From the NCBI GenBank assembly GCA_029204225.1, contig CM055104.1:53152020-53216019 (forward strand): a stretch of 64,000 nucleotides of DNA, written 5' to 3'. A model generated the notes under the pieces. It worked only from the letters and a program-made list of their open reading frames with translations. It had not been told where the DNA came from and did not search any database. This document shows, piece by piece, positions 57,575-64,000 of this stretch. Each line of letters begins with the position of its first letter. Positions within the stretch are counted from its first letter, which is position 1. A program made the position numbers and the translations under genes. The stretch is from Diphasiastrum complanatum. Taxonomy: Eukaryota > Streptophyta > Lycopodiopsida > Lycopodiales > Lycopodiaceae.

Positions 57575-57990
57575 ACCTGTGCGAGTAAATCCCCGTGTGC
57601 AAGTCATCTTCTGTGCGAGTCCTGTGCGAGTACGTCAGTTTCCGCATGTGAGTCATTTTCACCCCGAGTCGTGTGCGAGTACTTCTAGTGCGAGTCATGT
57701 ACGAGTAGTAAGTTACCCTTTCGAGTCGTGTACGAGTCATCTTTCTGTGCGAGTCCTCTCCCACCCTTGTACGAGTCATTGTTCTATGCAAGTCCTCTCC
57801 CACCCTTGTATGAGACATCTTTCTGTGCGAGTCCTCTCCCACCCTTGTACGAGTCATTTTATGCACTGAACACGCCTGTGCAAGTCATAAGTTTATGTGC
57901 AAGTACTTCATGTGTGAGTCATTCCCATGGTTTCTAGCTCCACGGGTCCAGTTTTGTGCAAGTCATCTTTCTGTGCAAGTCATCTTTCAC
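57575..57990. repeat. Minisatellite of TGTGCGAGTC-type units
   Basis: Many copies of TGTGCGAGTC, GTACGAGTCAT or GTGCAAGTCAT. In the middle (57730-57860) a 38-40-bp higher-order unit containing CGAGTCCTCTCCCACCCTTG repeats about three times. ORFs across it are low-complexity repeats on both strands and are not supported as genes. Confidence 0.85.
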
Positions 57991-58039
57991 CCCGTGAAGA
58001 GGGTGTGACGTCAGCCTTTGTTTTACAACGCGAGTAAAT

Positions 58040-59500
58040 ATGCAGCATAAATGGAGGCAGATTAAAGATGTATGTAAATACAGATGTGGATTTACGATTG
58101 TCTACATATCCTCCCTAGCTTGCATCAGAATAACCACTGAGCTGATGGAGATTGTCGTTGCTGACATTTCCATAGCAGATGCACTGGTCCATGATAGCTC
58201 AAATATATCTCATGACTCGTATGAGAGCCTTCCAATGGTTAATGCCAGGATTAGCCATGTATTGGCTGAGTGCGCTTACAACAAAAGAGATGTCTAGTCT
58301 TGTGCAGACCATTGCATACATGAAAGATCCTAGTATCGATCGATAAGTGTATTCTCTCATTTGCTCCACTTCTTGCTTGGTCTGGGGACATTGGTCCTTT
58401 GACAGATGCAGGCCTGGATCCATTGGTGAGTGAGCTAATTTACAATTCATTAAATTGTATCTGTTAAGAACATTGCGAAGATACCTTTGTTGAGTGACAT
58501 AAATTAGTCGATTTGCTCTGTCTCTATGGATTTGAATTCCCAGATAGAAGCGAGCTTCGCCTAGATCAGTCATGTCAAATTCTGAAAACAACATCTGTTT
58601 CGAATCCTTGACCATATTGGTATTGTTGCTGAAGAGCAACGTATCATCCATGTATAAGGTGATGATAATGAAGGATTGTTGCACTATCTTGGAATAGACG
58701 TTGCAATCAACAGTGCTTGGTTTGAATCCTTGTTCAATGAGGAATGTGTTGATCCTCTGGAACCAAGCTCTAGCAGACTGTTTCAAGCTGTACAGTGCTT
58801 TGTGGAGTTTACAGACATGATTCTTCGTCTCTTCCAGAACGTATCCTTCGGGCTGGATCATGTAGATATCTTCTTGTATCACTCCATTCAGATAGGCTGT
58901 TTGTACATCGAGTTGATGCACTTCGAGGTCAGTAGCTGCAACATAAGACAAGAGCATTCGGATCGATGAATGTTTGACGACTGGACTAAAAGTCTCACTG
59001 TAGTCAACATTCGGGATCTAGGTGAATCCTCGTGCTACCAGTCTTGCCTTCCTTCGATCAATTGCTCCGTTGGCATTGTATTTGATCTTAAAGATCCATT
59101 TGCAATCAATGATATTGCAGCCAATAGGAGCTTCGGCTAATGACCATGTCTGGTTCTTGATCACAGAGGAATACTCTCTGTCCATAGCTTCTCTCCAGAG
59201 ATCATAGTCTAGTTGGCTAAGTGCCTCTTCGACTGTTGTCGGTTCCTGCATCGAGAGACAAACAGACTCAGGAGTATACCTTGTGGAGCGCACTCGGCTT
59301 GATCTTCTGGGAAGATTCGACTGACAAATTGCTCCTAGGATTTGTTGCTGGGTAGCAACAACATCTTCGTCTGATTTGTTGTCTCGAAGTGGGTGGACGA
59401 TGGACACGCCTGAGCCATAAACTCAAATTGTCGTGTCAAAGATTTGATCCTAAAGACATGATTTTGGATACCTTCACTACTTCCTTTCATGCTTTGAAGG
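58040..59500 (-). pseudogene. Ty1/copia relic I: gag end, linker, RT, start of RNase H
   Basis: The frame 59407-59018 has the linker and start of RT (LWREAMDREYSSVIKNQTW, then CKWIFKIKYNANGAIDRRKA, then LVARGFT) and ends at a stop. RT continues with DVQTAYLNGVIQEDIYMIQP, the YMDD active site (LYMDDTLLFS), GEARFYLGIQIHRD and MYAMVCTRLDISFVVSALSQ to 58199. RNase H starts (GYSDAS) with a stop and is cut near 58040. Upstream, a gag piece (MLRNQILQSMKGSSEGIQNH) is joined near 59405 to the linker; protease and integrase are missing. This is the only copia copy here with an RT catalytic core. Confidence 0.9.
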
Positions 59501-59812
59501 ATTTGATTCCTAAGCATGAGTATCCTTGAAGTGTTCTTGGATCCATAAATGGCTTTTAATGAATTCCATGCCTCTTTGGATGTGGTTTCAAAAGTTCATT
59601 ACTTACATTCATTTTTATGCAGTGTAATGCAACTCTACATCTTTTTTTGTACTTAGCCAATTCAACTCCTCCTTGAGGTTCTACTTCCACCTCAAGTACT
59701 ATGTCATAAAGATCATGAAGTAAGCAAAGACTCCATTCGAACTATCCAAGTAGCATAATTAGTGGATGTAAGTCTTTCACTAGCTTCAAGCAAAAAACCA
59801 CCCATTGATGCC
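59501..59812 (-). pseudogene. Copia relic I: gag N-terminus
   Basis: Gag starts near 59812 (MASMGGFLLEASERLTSTNY, then ATWIVRMESLL), followed by stops and a frameshift, then TTSKEAWNSLKAIYGSKNTS leading into the adjacent gag piece. Confidence 0.75.
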
Positions 59813-60404
59813 ATTTTTTAATGCGAAAAAGCACTAGAAACTCTTATGGTTTCTCTGAGAGATCTGAACCTAAAGTCTTCTAGCAATTTAGAAAGCTTAT
59901 AGACTCAATCCTATCACTCATGAACCAATCTAGAATGATGGAAATTTAGATTCTAGTCTCAACCTTGCAAAATCACTCCTTAATCTATGATTTTTAGCAA
60001 TTTCTCTCTTCGACCTCAACATACACCCAAAAAATCAGAGAAGATCAATTAGTGCACCTAATTCAAGCTTCAATTTTAATTTTTTGGCTGATCTAATCCA
60101 AGAACTAATCAAGGGATTAGATTTACTATAGAAAATGCTTGATTTTGCACAAAACATCACTCAAATTGGTATGTGAGTCAAATTCTACAAATTTTTGAAA
60201 TTTCTCAGTCAAAATTAGAGCTGTACGGCCTCACACGTGTGAAAAGAGTTCCTACAGCCCACAACAAGATCTGGACCAAAATTTTTGAGGATAGCTATCA
60301 AATCCAACTCGCTACACAAAATTTGACTAGTTTCCAAAAAACTGCTAATTTTGGCTTTGATTTGGATTAACCCTATCAATTTCAACAAAACCTCTTGTAC
60401 TAGG

Positions 60405-60417
60405 CTCTGATACCATG
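60405..60417 (-). other. Primer-binding site of copia relic I
   Basis: The minus strand reads TGGTATCAGAGCC directly at the LTR border. The roughly 590 bases between it and the gag start are leader sequence without a gene. Confidence 0.8.
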
Positions 60418-60931
60418 TGGAAAAAGTACAAAAAGGACCAAGAGTGGATCCCAATTTGATCCTCAAGAGGGATTGGTTGTCAGATTACTTGATCTATCAA
60501 TCTACTTGAGATTAAGATCAATTCTAGACACAAAATCCTAACAAGAACAATCATTAATTGAAGGTAGGTGTACTTTCTGGTTTCCCACGTGTGAAACCCT
60601 GTCTGAGTACGGACTTCAACCTGAAAATCAAGTACACATTGATAGCACCTCAAAACAATCAAAACAAATGTAGACAAATGGAGAGAATCACTCAAAATTG
60701 CTTCCAAAACCAAGATTGGTGTCTCACAATGATTATGGCCAAATGTGGCTAGTGTTAATGCTTAGGGTTAATGGATGTTAGAGTTAAATGTAAATCTTAC
60801 ATTCAGAAATATGAACTATACTATCGCTCTCATGGGAACGAATCTATGCGTGACAACTAACTTTGTCTCTTTGATGCTAGATTGATTAGATCTTGGATTG
60901 AGGTTAGGCAAGGAAAGAAACCCACTACACA
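60418..60931 (-). repeat. 5' LTR of copia relic I (outer end approximate)
   Basis: Starts TGTGGAAAAAG at 60418; a plausible end is CACTACACA at 60931. The part from 60745 to 60920 matches 5785-5985 in inverted orientation. Confidence 0.55.
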
Positions 60932-62590
60932 CTTCTTCGTTGTCTGGCCTTTGCTCACATGCCCCCACCCCAAGTCCTTAAAGCATTTACATAGTAGCTG
61001 ATTTCCAAATTTTCTCAGAAAAGATTATTCGATCAGGGAACATCTGCAAGTAAAAATAGTTGACCTAAAAAGCTCTTTTGTCCATGTAATTTCATGTTGA
61101 CTACAGACCACACTAATAGGAGTCAGATTTAGCTACATAACCATACTGCATTAATATAATCATCTCAACTTCCTCATTCATAGCAGATTTGAGTTAGTGA
61201 TCTGAATCATTGCTCTGGGGGATGACTTGAACTGACAACAAGATGGCTGCACAGCCTGTATAGTCCATATCCATTGGAACTGGGAATTTTTCGAAGCAAA
61301 TAACTCAGATTATACTCACACGTCCTAAGGAAATCAATTTTGATAGCATTTCAGAGAATGCTCCATAACGAATCACTAAATTAATGCTATCTAATCTCAA
61401 AAAACTGTTTTCTTGATCTGTTGTCCTATGAAAGAACATGTTTGGGCAACAAAGGACAAAAAAAAAACAAAGATAAAAAACTAAATAAAGACGTATGTGG
61501 CTTTGAACGCACAAAATAGAACTTTTACACTACAAAAGCAAGAAATCAAGCAAAAAGCATGAGAAAAGAGCAGAAAGAGCGGCTATGGCTCCAACTAGAT
61601 AGAGTTATGGCTTCTCCCAACTAACCCTCACTAAGGCTGTCTCCAACTAGCATGGATATGGATGCAAGAAAGACAGTCATAAGCATGGTGATGAGTATTC
61701 TGATGGGTAAGATCCACTCTTCTCTCTTTCTCTCCTTAGTCTCTAACAATTGACGGCTTAACCTAAAAGATAAAACCCTAAACTAAATCTCTTCCTCTAA
61801 GGCTAATCCTACTAGAGAATGGAGGGCCTGGATTAACTTGATCTGTTGCCAGATAAATAGTGTACAATACAATGTGAAGTAAAACAATATATGAAACCAC
61901 ACAAGGGAGAACACTCAGAGAGAAATGATAGGCATATATTGCAAATGAGGTTCTTGTCAAAAATGGACTCTTCCACTCCTATATATACTTGGAGTGGTGG
62001 TCACTTTCAAAAAGGCACTATGAGACTAACTTAACTTGAATCACATTGGTGCCATGGGACAAACCCCCAATAGGCCTTTTACATAACTTGAAATTACATA
62101 TGTATGTGCAATGCCCATGACAATTTAAACTTAGAACTGAGCCATTACGGATAAAGTAAAATCCTAAACTTGATGGGCAAGTTCTGCGTTTAAATTCTAT
62201 CATGCTTGTATTTTTAAAGATGTTCTTCAAGATGGCTAGAATATTCCTTGGAATATCAACCTAAAGAAGCATGCTTTTCAAACTTGGTGGTAGAGTGCTC
62301 TTCTCCTTGTTTGATTTTATTAGAGATGTTGTGGATTAGTGTGGAATTCGTACTTATTTTTCTAAAGCCTTGAGAAAGTTTTCATTTGAAGTAGAATGAT
62401 CAGCATGAGTAGATCCACTTTCTTGCTTAAATCTGTTTTTTTTTTTTTTTTTTTATGAATAATTTGCATGAATCCATAATGTTTTGGACAGTTTTGATAC
62501 AGATTTAGTAGCAGGTTGTTGTTGATAGATTGACAAGGAATCGATTTATTTGGAATGAATAAACTGACTGTTATTGGAAATCTTGAATTA
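60932..62590. other. No recognisable gene; possible LTR fragment
   Basis: About 61600-62020 has a minus-strand TATATATAGG motif and LTR-like composition but no partner. A run of 18 T lies near 62438. Confidence 0.35.
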
Positions 62591-62793
62591 TGGTCTACAT
62601 GTGAGGATTTAAGGTTTTTTCTAGATCAATTCTCTTGTGCTTCATGCAAATTGAGAACTGAAAACATAGAATGGATATTGTAAATTTTTGATTCTCTAAA
62701 AAACAGATAAAGAATTGGAGTAGGTGATGCATGCAGATGAACCCCTGCGAAGCCTTTCTTGGATTGTTGCTCACTGCCTCTGAGTTGTGTAAC

Positions 62794-63216
62794 CTACAAT
62801 AATAAAGAATTAGATGTATGAACATCTGATTGTTTACCAAGGTTGATCTTAGAGGGTTTTTGGCCTGCAAGCAATTCTTGTTGAAGAATGGTAACCCTGC
62901 AAGAAGAATGGTAACCCTGCAATTGAATGTTTTCAGCTTTAAGGTCACAGGTTGAATGCTGAGAGATGATATGGCTAGTTGCGATGTGGGAAGTGTTGAT
63001 TGCCTGTTGAATGGGCGCTGTTGAGGACTGATGAGCGTTACTCCACCTGATTTTATGGAGGTAACCTCTCTTGTTGTGAAACCTCTCTCTCTCACTTCGA
63101 GCAGCCTCCCTTCCCTCAATGCTGGCGACGACTGTAGCTAAGGGCTGGACTCCCTTTCCTTTTGCAAAACCTTTTAGGGTTTTTGCATAGGGGTCTAGGC
63201 ATTGAGCTTTGTGCAT
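62794..63216 (-). CDS. Hypothetical protein, weakly supported
   Basis: A 140-codon ORF starts at 63216 (MHKAQCLDPYAKTLKG). The first third is basic; the last part resembles a coiled coil (CDLKAENIQLQG, then TILQQELLAGQK) and is interrupted by an 18-bp tandem duplication (AGAATGGTAACCCTGC repeated). An overlapping 174-codon ORF in another frame (63119-62595) is equally long, so length alone is not evidence. No family is recognised, and it may be a chance ORF or one exon of a gene. Confidence 0.25.
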   Translation of the reverse strand: MHKAQCLDPYAKTLKGFAKGKGVQPLATVVASIEGREAARSERERFHNKRGYLHKIRWSNAHQSSTAPIQQAINTSHIATSHIISQHSTCDLKAENIQLQGYHSSCRVTILQQELLAGQKPSKINLGKQSDVHTSNSLLL

Positions 63217-64000
63217 GGTTTTTTTTAAGGTTAAAGTTGATTTGTTACATATGGTAGGACGACAGTTGGTTGAATTGCATGAACATCCGTATTAATGCAT
63301 GTTGCATACCGGTTGATCGAGGTTTTATGGGCTTGTCGTTGAGTAACTTTAAAGTTGGTTCCATGGTGGATTTGGAAACTCGGAAAATTTAAAGTTACTA
63401 GCTCATTGTTAAAGAAATTTCGATTTCTTGGGGTATGGTTGACAATGCTGTAACCTTGACTTTTTTGGATGTTGCTTCCCCAATTTTTGTAGGAGGAAGT
63501 TCATTTTTTTTTCCTTCTTCTTGGACGATCAACTTAGCATTAGACTTTTTAACTTTGGTGTGTTACATCGATAGTTATTTGTAAGCCCAGTTTTTTGGGA
63601 ACTTGGTACCGTTGTTTTTGTGTCAAGCTATAATAATCGGTCTAAATTTTGGCTAAACTGATCTTGACAAAATGATGGTAGTGGTTTGGGTCCCTAGGCA
63701 AGCACCCAGTTAGTGGAAATTTTGGGTTTCTGGTACTGTGCTTTTTATCGGTTTAACTCTGGAGTAGGAATATTCCCAGTTAATTGAGGTACATGATATT
63801 TTTAGGTTCTTTCTTTTTGACTTCGGTGGTGCACCGAGAGGCTTGTCCTAAATGATTTTGATCTTTAGGATTGGGCAAACTAAAGCTTTTGAGACATTTG
63901 TTAAAGTGAATAAATGGAATAAAGGTCATATTATTTGGAGGTAGCTCTATATTCGATTGATTTTAAGTGTATCGAATATTGTACAAGAGTACACGGATCC
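63217..64000. other. No recognisable gene
   Basis: AT-rich sequence without supported coding regions or clear repeats up to the window edge. Confidence 0.5.

Noticed and set aside
57534..57937. Repeat-rich ORFs on both strands over the minisatellite
   Set aside because: Both strands are open because the unit lacks stop codons; no protein evidence.
27241..57990. Tandem repeats as possible CRISPR arrays
   Set aside because: Repeats are eukaryotic microsatellites and minisatellites without regular unique spacers, in a plant genome.
8158..60417. tRNA-like TGGTATCAGAGC matches as tRNA genes
   Set aside because: They are short primer-binding sites next to LTR ends; no full tRNA gene was recognised.

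Overview
This window is nuclear DNA from a land plant with a large, repeat-rich genome. It has plant-type Ty1/copia and Ty3/gypsy relics, a plant LINE relic, a hAT-like DNA transposon, introns of up to 10 kb and one plant-type R3H/SUZ gene. The species cannot be fixed from the sequence; a fern or another non-flowering plant is a guess.

Only one host gene can be supported well. It is a plus-strand R3H-domain gene whose exons are too short to stand out. They can be assembled from splice sites, matching phases and family-like protein sequence: 27636-27726 (tentative), 29721-29761, 30004-30101, 40215-40292, 40917-40988, 47602-47702 and 49037-49878. The model encodes about 440 residues over 22 kb. 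Intron 3 (about 10.1 kb) holds a complete antisense non-autonomous copia element (33965-39445). Intron 5 (about 6.6 kb) holds an 834-bp hAT-like element with an exact 8-bp target duplication and a decayed LINE.

Region by region: 1-6.9 kb holds three Ty3/gypsy relics in both orientations, a possible extra ORF and a 300-bp degenerate tandem unit. 6.95-23.25 kb is a nest of copia relics, including two LTRs of one family facing away from each other (9851-11198 minus, 20508-21985 plus). 23.3-24.1 kb has an unrecognised minus-strand coding relic. 24.1-27.2 kb shows no gene. 27.25-27.61 kb is a block of microsatellites just upstream of the R3H gene, and 27.6-50.5 kb is that gene. 51.3-51.5 kb is a copia gag fragment. 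52.1-57.2 kb is a complete, apparently very recent non-autonomous LTR element (two 1,245-bp LTRs with one difference seen by eye, exact GGTAT target duplication) that split a 165-bp tandem array. 57.5-58.0 kb is a minisatellite. 58.0-60.9 kb is a copia relic with an intact-looking reverse transcriptase core, its primer binding site and an LTR. 60.9-64 kb has only a weak minus-strand ORF.

A common theme is that most copia relics have large internal deletions joining distant domains (gag to integrase, integrase to the end of RT, gag to the pre-RT linker). None can encode a full polyprotein here. All positions come from reading the sequence by eye; LTR ends marked approximate are not resolved.
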